Source of the DNA: JBGTIS01 sp041745535
Lineage (GTDB): Bacteria > Bacteroidota > Bacteroidia > Cytophagales > Cyclobacteriaceae
Reading direction: 5' to 3'
NCBI GenBank assembly: GCA_041745535.1
Contig: JBGTIS010000128.1
Coordinates: 1 to 14,922, forward strand
DNA: 14,922 bases
Shown piece by piece: positions 1 to 6,820 of this stretch (positions within the stretch are counted from its first letter, which is position 1; each line of letters starts with the position of its first letter). Made by a program: the position numbers and the translations under genes. Below the pieces are notes generated by a model. It was given only the letters and a program-made list of their open reading frames with translations, was not told the origin of the DNA and made no database searches.

Positions 1-640
1 ACACATAGGATTAGAAGGGCTTTTCGCGGATCACGCGATTTTTCAAAAAAACCGCGAAACCATATCATCGCCTTTGAATTGGCTTTCTTCTACATCAATT
101 TTGGTTTCGTCTAAAAAACATACTTTATGAATCACCACCAAGTATTCTTTGCCCTAAAACTTTTGCTCACTTACTTAACAAATAACGAATATCCCAATTC
201 CACGCTTCCGGCTTCCCTGAATGCCCAATTCTCGCACCCAGGTGCCAATTATAAACCCGCTTACACCAGCTATTTACCCTTTCCTTCCACTTATGAGTTC
301 TGCCTGTTAATTCGGTTTAAACCTGATTAATTTTCGCAAAGGATACACTGATAACCTGGCAGGTGAATGCTAAAATCGTTTTCCATGTTCTATTCACAAC
401 TTTTGCCTTCAAAACATTTGCTCTTGTTCACCTACTGTGTATGCGCCAAAGTGTGTTTGTACACTTTATGTCTACCTGATTTATGAGGTTTTCTACAGTT
501 GCCTTCCGTACATTTGGTTCATACGCTGTTTGGAAAACACACAACCATAAAGAGGCCTGTTGTGGAGCATTCTATCCGATAAAAGATCAGTAAGGTTTTA
601 ACATACTATATAAAAGATTTACAATTTTAAATAGGTAACC
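1..640. other. Gene-poor leader region, no supportable gene
   Basis: No coding region is convincing here. Short open stretches exist: a 67-codon frame at 127-330, and plus-strand frames open from the left edge to about 114 and 130. None has a recognisable protein family or a clean start context. An 8-base inverted repeat (22-29 with 52-59, TTTCGCGG/CCGCGAAA) and a 7-base one at 448-467 are visible. The region lies before a decayed gene, so it may itself be degraded sequence or an old intergenic region. The first bases could also be the tail of a gene outside the window, but I see nothing that identifies one. Confidence 0.5.
448..467. repeat. Short inverted repeat, 7-base arms
   Basis: AAAGTGT at 448-454 and ACACTTT at 461-467 are perfect reverse complements separated by six bases. 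It could form a small hairpin or be a dimeric protein binding site. It lies about 170 bases before the hypX-like remnant. No T-run follows, so a terminator is unlikely. The function is unknown and a repeat this short can occur by chance. Confidence 0.3.
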
Positions 641-901
641 ATGCGTATCTTATTTATTACAAGCAGCCATAATGCATTAAGCCAGCGTTTGTTTTCGGAA
701 TTATCCCGGGAAGGGCATACCATTCATATACAGTTAGCCACTTCGGAAGGTGCCATGCTGGGTTCTTCATTGGATTGGGCCATAAGGCACTTTTTCGTTC
801 ATAAACTAATACCTAATGATCTGTCGAACAGCACGCCTGCAGTGAGGAACTTCAAAGCAATAAAAAAGAAAAAGGCGTTTGAAACAGTAGAAGGACCTTA
901 A
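641..901 (+). pseudogene. hypX: Remnant of a HypX/HoxX-type hydrogenase maturation protein, internally deleted
   Basis: The first 40 residues (beginning MRILFITSSHNALSQRLF) match my knowledge of the N-terminus of HypX/HoxX. That family has a formyltransferase-like N-terminal half and an enoyl-CoA-hydratase-like C-terminal half, and supplies the CO ligand for [NiFe]-hydrogenase under aerobic conditions. At residues 40-41 the sequence jumps directly to SSLDWAI, which in full-length relatives lies roughly 40-50 residues later in a GPSSLDWAI motif. The HPG-type motif of the family's formyltransferase domain is therefore missing. After SSLDWAI the remaining 38 or so codons are unlike the family and basic. 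The frame is only 86 codons, against more than 500 in intact relatives. No hydrogenase genes are in the window. I infer a non-functional relic left by at least two deletions; a short expressed peptide cannot be excluded. The family match is from memory, not from a search. Confidence 0.62.
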
Positions 902-1058
902 GCACGTGGACAAATTGTGTAAGGGCATTCTCCCCATCGGGGCGCCGACCGGGTTTATTCCGTCGGTAGCCGCGCAAGGTGCCATGATGGGTATGCCTCT
1001 ATGCTGGTAGTAGCAGCCACGCTTTACGAATCATTATTCATTTAACCCATTCATTATC

Positions 1059-3221
1059 ATGAAATTACATTTTATTCTCTTTTGTGTGCTGTCGTATTTC
1101 TTTTTAGAAGCACAGGCACAAACCAATATCCAGGCATGGTACAAAAAAGGGCAGGTCTGGATTGTTTGGAACGAAACCCTGACCCGGCCCGATATATATG
1201 AGGTGTACAGCAGCCCGGTGGCTTTTACTACTACCCGGCAGGCAACCCTGGTGGGCAAGCTTGCCCATTGGGAATGGGCAGCCGGCGCTATTAAAGATCA
1301 GCTTAACGATCCTGCCTTTAACTGGAAGGTGCCCCATCCGACCCAAAACAGGAGGTATCAACTGGACAGTTTGCAAGGGTTGTTTGTTTACACGCCTCCT
1401 GCGGAAGACTCTGCTTATTTTGCCGTAGTAAAACGGGGCGATTCTCTGGTTACGCCCGGTGTGAATGGAACCGCTGCTGCTGTCCATTATTATATTGATC
1501 CGGTTACCTGCCACAAACAGGCCGGTAAAATCCTGCCCGGCGGGCACAAAGCTACCTTATGGGCCATGTGGGCCGATGGCCGGGAAGATCACTGGAATGG
1601 GCGGCCCGACTTTCCGGTAATGGCCAATCAGCATAAAAATGGGCAGCCCGGTATTTTCATGGTAAGCGAAGCCATAGGCATGGATACCACCGGAGGAAAG
1701 AAAATTCCTGCCACACTTTGGTTGCATGGCGGTGGCGGCAACGCGATACAGTCTTTGCCTACAGGAAGGACCTTTGTGAATATTGAGCCAATAAAAGGCA
1801 TATTAGTAGCCCATAACGACGATTTGATAGGATATAACGATGGGGTACTTAACGAACAGCACAGCAACTCCTGGTTTTTTGGATGGGCTAAAAATAAAGA
1901 CCCTTATGATCTGGTGAATAACGCGGTGACTGAAAATGATACCATCATCAACTATACCCAGCGAAGGCTCGACTGGGTCAATGACTGGCTGATCGCGAAT
2001 TACCAGGTGGATTCTGAAAGAATTTATCTCAATGGCCACAGCATGGGGGCAGCGGGTGCTACCGCACTGATGAAAACATATCCCAACCGTTATGCCACCG
2101 TGAGCATATTCAACAATGGATTAGGAGGACATAGTAACACATCCCAGGGCTATTCTCTGTTTGGGGATATCATCTGGAACAATCCTACCAACCTGTACCG
2201 GCGCGATGGCAGTAATGTGGCTATCAAACAGGCATTTAACCTTAACGATAGAAACTCACCGGAGCGGGATTTACCCCTCGTCCGGATGTTTCATGGAAAA
2301 ACGGATGACAATGGCGTAATGATGTGGGATGCCTATGTGGTGAGCGAATACAAAAAAGCCGATTCACTGGGATGGGGTATGCAATTGTATTGGAGCGAAA
2401 GAAGTCATGGGATAGAGACCGGTGCCAATCCAAATCATCCGGATCACTGGACACACGGAGAGGAAGATACTACCCAAACCGTAAGAGATAACACAGCGTA
2501 TGGAGAAACCAAATACCGCAGTACTTCCTTTCCGGCCTTTTACAACCACCAGTTTGAACCACAGGCGCCTGACCCGGGAGATGGCAGTATTGGCCTCACA
2601 GGCAGCGGGGGCACGGGCGACGACTGGGGCACCTGGGGCGGGTACCACGACTGGCATACAGACTCCCTGACAGATGAACCGGACCAGTGGCAGGTATGTG
2701 CCTGGCTGATGGATAGTGCCGTATACGATAATGATAATAGCCCTTTCGATTCGCTGATCTCATCGCTGGCTATCCGGAAACCTCACCAGTTTAAACCACT
2801 TACCGGCACCACGGTTTACTGGTCTGAAATAGATTCCGCTACCAATGTGGTGATAAAATCAGGAGCAACAACCGTGGGACCAGATGACCTGGTTGCCATA
2901 GACAGCGTGGTGGTATTCCGATACCCGGTAAAAACCTATATTACCTTCGCGTTAGTACCCGCCATTCATGTCGGCTCTTTGTTACCTGAACATACTGATG
3001 ATTTCAGCATTTTTCCGAATCCATCGGGCGATCAACTGCATATCAGGGCACAGCATTCAGTTGCAGCAGGTAAATGGGTAACCCTGTATAATGCTGCCGG
3101 CGCACCCCTTATGAATTTTCGTGCCGGTGAAAACATTACGACGGTAGATATCGCTTCCCTGAAGCCGGATACCTACTTTGTAAAGTTCAATAACAAAACA
3201 TTGCGGTTTATTAAAAAATAA
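1059..3221 (+). CDS. Secreted alpha/beta-hydrolase (esterase-like) with type IX secretion C-terminal sorting domain
   Basis: A 720-residue exported hydrolase. Residues 1-20 form a signal peptide (hydrophobic core, AQA cleavage context). Residues about 22-130 look like a fibronectin-III-like beta domain. The catalytic alpha/beta-hydrolase part follows: an oxyanion-type HGGGG at 223-227, a nucleophile elbow GHSMG at 326-330 (Ser328), a candidate acid Asp416 or Asp417 in FHGKTDD, and His450 in SERSHG. This order fits feruloyl-esterase/PHB-depolymerase-like or prolyl-oligopeptidase-like enzymes; the substrate cannot be read from the sequence. A Gly/Asp-rich linker lies around 505-530, followed by a further beta-rich part. 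Residues about 645-720 are a Por/T9SS type A sorting domain, with FSIFPNP at 649-655 and a terminal TYFVKF...RFIKK pattern. The protein is expected to cross the outer membrane by T9SS and be released or surface-anchored. It stands alone, 148 bases before the next gene. The start is chosen because it gives an intact signal peptide. Confidence 0.85.
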   Translation: MKLHFILFCVLSYFFLEAQAQTNIQAWYKKGQVWIVWNETLTRPDIYEVYSSPVAFTTTRQATLVGKLAHWEWAAGAIKDQLNDPAFNWKVPHPTQNRRYQLDSLQGLFVYTPPAEDSAYFAVVKRGDSLVTPGVNGTAAAVHYYIDPVTCHKQAGKILPGGHKATLWAMWADGREDHWNGRPDFPVMANQHKNGQPGIFMVSEAIGMDTTGGKKIPATLWLHGGGGNAIQSLPTGRTFVNIEPIKGILVAHNDDLIGYNDGVLNEQHSNSWFFGWAKNKDPYDLVNNAVTENDTIINYTQRRLDWVNDWLIANYQVDSERIYLNGHSMGAAGATALMKTYPNRYATVSIFNNGLGGHSNTSQGYSLFGDIIWNNPTNLYRRDGSNVAIKQAFNLNDRNSPERDLPLVRMFHGKTDDNGVMMWDAYVVSEYKKADSLGWGMQLYWSERSHGIETGANPNHPDHWTHGEEDTTQTVRDNTAYGETKYRSTSFPAFYNHQFEPQAPDPGDGSIGLTGSGGTGDDWGTWGGYHDWHTDSLTDEPDQWQVCAWLMDSAVYDNDNSPFDSLISSLAIRKPHQFKPLTGTTVYWSEIDSATNVVIKSGATTVGPDDLVAIDSVVVFRYPVKTYITFALVPAIHVGSLLPEHTDDFSIFPNPSGDQLHIRAQHSVAAGKWVTLYNAAGAPLMNFRAGENITTVDIASLKPDTYFVKFNNKTLRFIKK

Positions 3222-3369
3222 AAGTCATGGGTCTGCATGGTTCAGTTATAGATGCACATCAACCACTTATATATTGATTACTGCCACCTGTACAATGCCG
3301 CTTATTTCCCTTACAAAACCTACTTAACTTCATCAAACAATAATAATTCTAACCTTTAAATTTTAAAAA

Positions 3370-4014
3370 ATGAGTGCAAGTTGCCAAAGTATCACCTCTC
3401 AGCTTATTAAAGTGACAGGTGATTTCGTCAAAAAGTATCAGGATTTCAGAAAATCCGCCGCCAAAGTTTTCGTAAACACGATTATTCCCGGAAATTCAGG
3501 ATCACAAACGGAGTTGAACAAACTCATAGATCAGGCCTTCGACCTGCAAACAGACTTGTTGGGTACCTACAACAAACTGGCTGGCGGCGGAGGGGGTAAA
3601 ATCGGTGCCCGCAACCTACAGATTCCGACTAAAAAAGTTACCGGTGATCTGGTGATTGAGAGAACCTTTATCATAGCACCCTCGCCCTTCGACAAGGTAA
3701 CCGTAATTGTTAAGAAAACAGGCGGCAAAGGAGGTGCCGACATTGCTGCCTGTGCCAAGCACCCCAATGGCGATCTGTATGACAAAAAAGAAAAGTCACT
3801 GGACAAAGGCAAAGATGCCAAGGGCGATACGGCTACTTTTGTGTTTACAGGCATGGCTAGCAAGCCGATGACCCTGCACCTGGTTAAAACCGGTTTTCCT
3901 ACCGATACCTGCGACTATACCGTAGCGTTAGAAGGAGCGTTCGACGAAAACGAAATGAAAAAGCTGGGGGCCGGTACCGTAAAGCATGGGAGCGGGGCAG
4001 TGCCTGCGAAATAG
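3370..4014 (+). CDS. Unrecognised 214-residue protein: helical N-terminus, Gly linker, beta-rich C-terminus
   Basis: I do not recognise the family. Residues 1-70 look helical and amphipathic. A run of five glycines follows at 72-76. Residues about 85-190 alternate hydrophobic and polar residues like a beta-sandwich, with phrases such as VTVIVKKTGG and MTLHLVKTG that loosely recall pre-peptidase C-terminal (PPC-like) domains; that comparison is tentative. A Lys/Asp-rich stretch (138-152) lies inside the beta part. Cysteines are at 5, 128 and 181, and the last two could form a disulfide. There is no signal peptide or membrane segment, so the product is probably cytosolic or leaves by a non-Sec route. 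The ATG follows an A/T-rich leader ending TTTTAAAAA, typical of Bacteroidota. The next gene starts about 100 bases on, same strand, so it may be cotranscribed with the downstream block. Codon use looks normal and the frame is uninterrupted, so I believe it is a real gene. Confidence 0.75.
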   Translation: MSASCQSITSQLIKVTGDFVKKYQDFRKSAAKVFVNTIIPGNSGSQTELNKLIDQAFDLQTDLLGTYNKLAGGGGGKIGARNLQIPTKKVTGDLVIERTFIIAPSPFDKVTVIVKKTGGKGGADIAACAKHPNGDLYDKKEKSLDKGKDAKGDTATFVFTGMASKPMTLHLVKTGFPTDTCDYTVALEGAFDENEMKKLGAGTVKHGSGAVPAK

Positions 4015-4115
4015 AAAATTTCATCTTTACCCCAATGGGAAAGGTGCGGCTTTCTCTCAACAAGAAGTCGCTCCTTTACCTTCCTCTTTACTTTTTTAAC
4101 CCGATACTAAACCCA

Positions 4116-5336
4116 ATGAATATGATTACCCATCGACAATTATTTCTCACCCATCTGGCGCAAACCACTCATTTTCCGCTGTTGCTGGAAATTGAGCGTG
4201 CGGAAGGCGTTTATCTGTATGGCCAGAACGGCAAAAAGTTAACAGACCTGATTTCCGGTATTGGCGTTAGCAACATTGGTCACCGGCACCCTAAAGTAGT
4301 AGCTGCTATTAAAGACCAGGTTGACCGGTACCTGCACGTAATGGTGTATGGAGAAATGGTGCAGAGTCCGCAGGTCAGGCTGGTAGCAGAATTACTCAAA
4401 ACCCTGCCTTCTGCTTTAGATAACTGCTATCTGGTTAATTCCGGTAGCGAAGCGGTAGAAGGCGCACTGAAACTGGCCAAACGCTTTACCGGGCGGGCAG
4501 AACTGATTTCCTGCCACAACAGTTACCATGGTTCTACCCACGGTGCGCTGTCGGTGTGTGGTAATGAAGAATTAAAGCGTGGCTATCGGCCCCTGCTGAC
4601 CGATATAAAGCATGTTGAATTTGGTAAGTTAGAAGACTTATCCCAAATAACAGCCCAAACAGCAGCCATTATTCTGGAAACCGTGCAGGGCGAAGCCGGG
4701 GTGATTACCGCCAGCCGGGAATATTACAAACAATTGCGGCAGCGATGTAACGAAACAGGAGCGTTGCTCATACTGGATGAAGTACAAACCGGTTTTGGGC
4801 GTACCGGCAAATTCTGGGGATTTGAATATTATGATATCGTGCCCGATGTGTTGGTTTGTGCCAAAGGTATGGGAGGAGGTATGCCCATCGGCGCTTTCAT
4901 CGCACCCCAGCACATCATGAGCGTACTGAAGAAAAATCCTATTTTAGGACATATTACTACCTTTGGCGGACATCCGGTGAGCGCCGCTGCCGCACTGGCT
5001 ACACTGGAAGTACTAACCTCCGGTAAGCTGATTGAAGAAGTAGCCTATAAAGCCAGTCTATTCAAGAAATACCTACAACACCCGGCCATTCTGGAAATCC
5101 GTAATATGGGGCTGATGATGGCCGTAGAGTTCGAGTCGTTTGAGTTGGTAAAAGCGGTGATTGATAAAGCCTTGGAAATGGGAGTACTCACCGACTGGTT
5201 TTTGTTCCACAACAATGCCATGCGCATCGCGCCACCGCTCATCATCACCGAACAGGAAATCAAAATTGCCTGCGAATGCATTCTCACCGCCATTGAGAAG
5301 GTGCTGTATGCTTTACAAGAAAAGGAAATTGCTTAA
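4116..5336 (+). CDS. PLP-dependent class III aminotransferase (ornithine/acetylornithine-type fold)
   Basis: Fold-type I class III aminotransferase, which moves an amino group from an amine or amino acid to a keto acid using pyridoxal phosphate. Counting from the ATG at 4116 (406 residues, normal for the family), the visible signatures are ISGIGVSNIGHRHP near the N-terminus, NSGSEAVEGALKLAK around 108-122 (phosphate-binding region), LDEVQTGFGRTG with Asp221 that contacts the pyridine nitrogen, and CAKGMGGGMPIGA with Lys250 as the Schiff-base lysine. The substrate is not evident; relatives are annotated as ornithine, acetylornithine or generic aspartate aminotransferase family. The frame is open back to an ATG at 4035, but those 27 extra codons look like untranslated leader (LLYLPLYFFNPILNP) and the MNM...THRQLFL start fits the family better; an ATG at 4122 is equally possible. 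It lies 27 bases before the repeat-protein gene, suggesting an operon with the next two genes. Confidence is high for the family, low for the substrate. Confidence 0.9.
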   Translation: MNMITHRQLFLTHLAQTTHFPLLLEIERAEGVYLYGQNGKKLTDLISGIGVSNIGHRHPKVVAAIKDQVDRYLHVMVYGEMVQSPQVRLVAELLKTLPSALDNCYLVNSGSEAVEGALKLAKRFTGRAELISCHNSYHGSTHGALSVCGNEELKRGYRPLLTDIKHVEFGKLEDLSQITAQTAAIILETVQGEAGVITASREYYKQLRQRCNETGALLILDEVQTGFGRTGKFWGFEYYDIVPDVLVCAKGMGGGMPIGAFIAPQHIMSVLKKNPILGHITTFGGHPVSAAAALATLEVLTSGKLIEEVAYKASLFKKYLQHPAILEIRNMGLMMAVEFESFELVKAVIDKALEMGVLTDWFLFHNNAMRIAPPLIITEQEIKIACECILTAIEKVLYALQEKEIA

Positions 5337-5363
5337 CCTATTAACCTATGAAATAAAAATACC

Positions 5364-6809
5364 ATGACAGATATTACAGAAAAATTAACAGCATTTGATG
5401 ATATCTATGCTGAAACAAACACAACCGCATCGCTGACCATTGGAAAAGGTAAAAAATCGGGAAGAATCGCTATTTCATCTACTGCCGATCCTATTCTTCC
5501 CAAAGCACCGGGCAAACCAGGTACCCCTGATAACAATACAAAAGAACCTACGCTTGAAACCATTGTACTGGATGGCAAAACGGCCAATATAACCTTAGGT
5601 GGTGGTGTAGACGGAAAACCCGCGAACGGTGTAGTGGGTAGTATGAATATCAAAAACCGTATGGGTGAAGACACGATTGTGGCCGATGGAAAAGAGGCCA
5701 GCCTTACCGTGGGCAGTGTAAATAAGCCTGGTAAACTGGCCGTTATTTCAAAATCTCCTTTAACGGATTCACAGGGGCAATCCTTAGGATCGTTTGGCTC
5801 TTTGTATTACGATGGTACCCAAGGAACCCTCATCATTGGCGATCTACAAATGGGAGTTCCTGGTAGCATTGCAGTGGGCACCACAGGGTCGAGCCAATCT
5901 ATTTTGCTGAATGGGCAAAATGCTGATATCACACTGGGCGGTGGTAGCGGTGTGGGAAATGGCAGTATCCATGTAAAAAACAAAAACACCCTGGATACCA
6001 TCGTACTGAATGGAAAGGATTGTACCTTAAAACTTAGCGGCTTTGAAGGTTATTCAGAAGGGCAAGAAACGATTGTTTTAGATGGAACCTCCGGAGATAT
6101 TACCGCCGGTGGTGTAGGAGCTTCCGGTTCGGTGAAAGTAACGAATAGCAAAGGGGAAGAAACCGGAAAAATGGATGGCAATGGTCGTTTAGATTTGGGT
6201 GGGGAAAATACTACGGGTGCCACAGGAGTAATTTCGCTGAAAGATAGTAGTGGAGAAGAAATTATCTCCCTTAATGCGCAATCAGGTAATTTTTCTCTGG
6301 GTGGTCCTGGTGCCAGTGGAGATATTTTTATCAAAAATGAAAATGATATCGATACCATAAGAATTAATGGTACCACGGGCGATATCGAGTTCATGAATGC
6401 CGACTTTGCGGAAGACTTCGATGTGTGTGAAGAAAGTATGGATACTGTACAACCCGGTGCGGTGATGATTCTGGATGAACAAGGTGAACTGGTTCCCTGC
6501 CAGTCAGAATACGACCCAAAAGTAGTAGGTGTGATTGCTGGTGCCGGTGCTTACAAATCCGGTATCGTGATGGATAAAAATGGACGTAAGAATAGAAGGC
6601 CCATTGCCATGATGGGAAAGGTATACTGTATGGTGAATGCCGAAGAGGCTCCCATTCAGGTAGGAGATATGCTCACCACCAGCAGAAAATCAGGGCACGC
6701 CATGAAAGTATCAGATATAGGAAAAGCTTTTGGCACCGTTATCGGAAAAGCATTATCAGGATTGGCACAGGGAACCGGCATGATTCCCGTATTGGTTAAC
6801 CTTCAATAA
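5364..6809 (+). CDS. Repeat-built beta-structured (fibre-like) protein with conserved C-terminal domain
   Basis: A 481-residue protein without signal peptide or membrane segment. From about residue 65 to 345 it is made of degenerate repeats with a core like ETIVLDGKTANITLGG: clear copies at 65-80, 103-117, 178-193, 211-226, 235-250, 299-314 and 330-345, with weaker ones near 147-160 and 267-280. Spacing is mostly 24-38 residues. Each copy has short alternating strands ending in Gly-rich turns, which suggests a beta-helix or stacked-strand shaft. Residues about 351-481 form a separate globular domain (QPGAVMILDEQGELVP, KVVGVIAGAG, RRPIAMMGKVYC, VGDMLTTS, GHAM, FGTVIGKAL, GTGMIPVLV). I know this pattern as a recurring C-terminal domain of bacterial tail-fibre-like and other repeat proteins, but cannot name a tested function. 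Conservation is strongest there, so it may be a trimerisation, capping or processing domain (inference). It sits 27 bases after the aminotransferase and 11 bases before the phosphoesterase, as the middle gene of a likely operon. Confidence 0.8.
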   Translation: MTDITEKLTAFDDIYAETNTTASLTIGKGKKSGRIAISSTADPILPKAPGKPGTPDNNTKEPTLETIVLDGKTANITLGGGVDGKPANGVVGSMNIKNRMGEDTIVADGKEASLTVGSVNKPGKLAVISKSPLTDSQGQSLGSFGSLYYDGTQGTLIIGDLQMGVPGSIAVGTTGSSQSILLNGQNADITLGGGSGVGNGSIHVKNKNTLDTIVLNGKDCTLKLSGFEGYSEGQETIVLDGTSGDITAGGVGASGSVKVTNSKGEETGKMDGNGRLDLGGENTTGATGVISLKDSSGEEIISLNAQSGNFSLGGPGASGDIFIKNENDIDTIRINGTTGDIEFMNADFAEDFDVCEESMDTVQPGAVMILDEQGELVPCQSEYDPKVVGVIAGAGAYKSGIVMDKNGRKNRRPIAMMGKVYCMVNAEEAPIQVGDMLTTSRKSGHAMKVSDIGKAFGTVIGKALSGLAQGTGMIPVLVNLQ

Positions 6810-6820
6810 ATCGTACCGCC

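Noticed and set aside
127..330. 67-codon open frame on the plus strand
   Set aside because: No recognisable family, and a composition (many Asn, Pro, Tyr, Ser in no pattern) typical of translated non-coding DNA.
891..1010. Plus-strand frame with PTGFIPS...QG, recalling the PTGFIP motif of RND efflux pumps
   Set aside because: Only about eight residues resemble the motif, no start codon other than a GTG fits, and nothing before or after supports a transporter fragment. Possibly decayed sequence next to the hypX remnant.
4035..4115. Upstream ATG giving the aminotransferase 27 extra residues
   Set aside because: The extra residues do not look like a family N-terminus or a convincing signal peptide, and a cytosolic enzyme is expected; the ATG at 4116 fits better.
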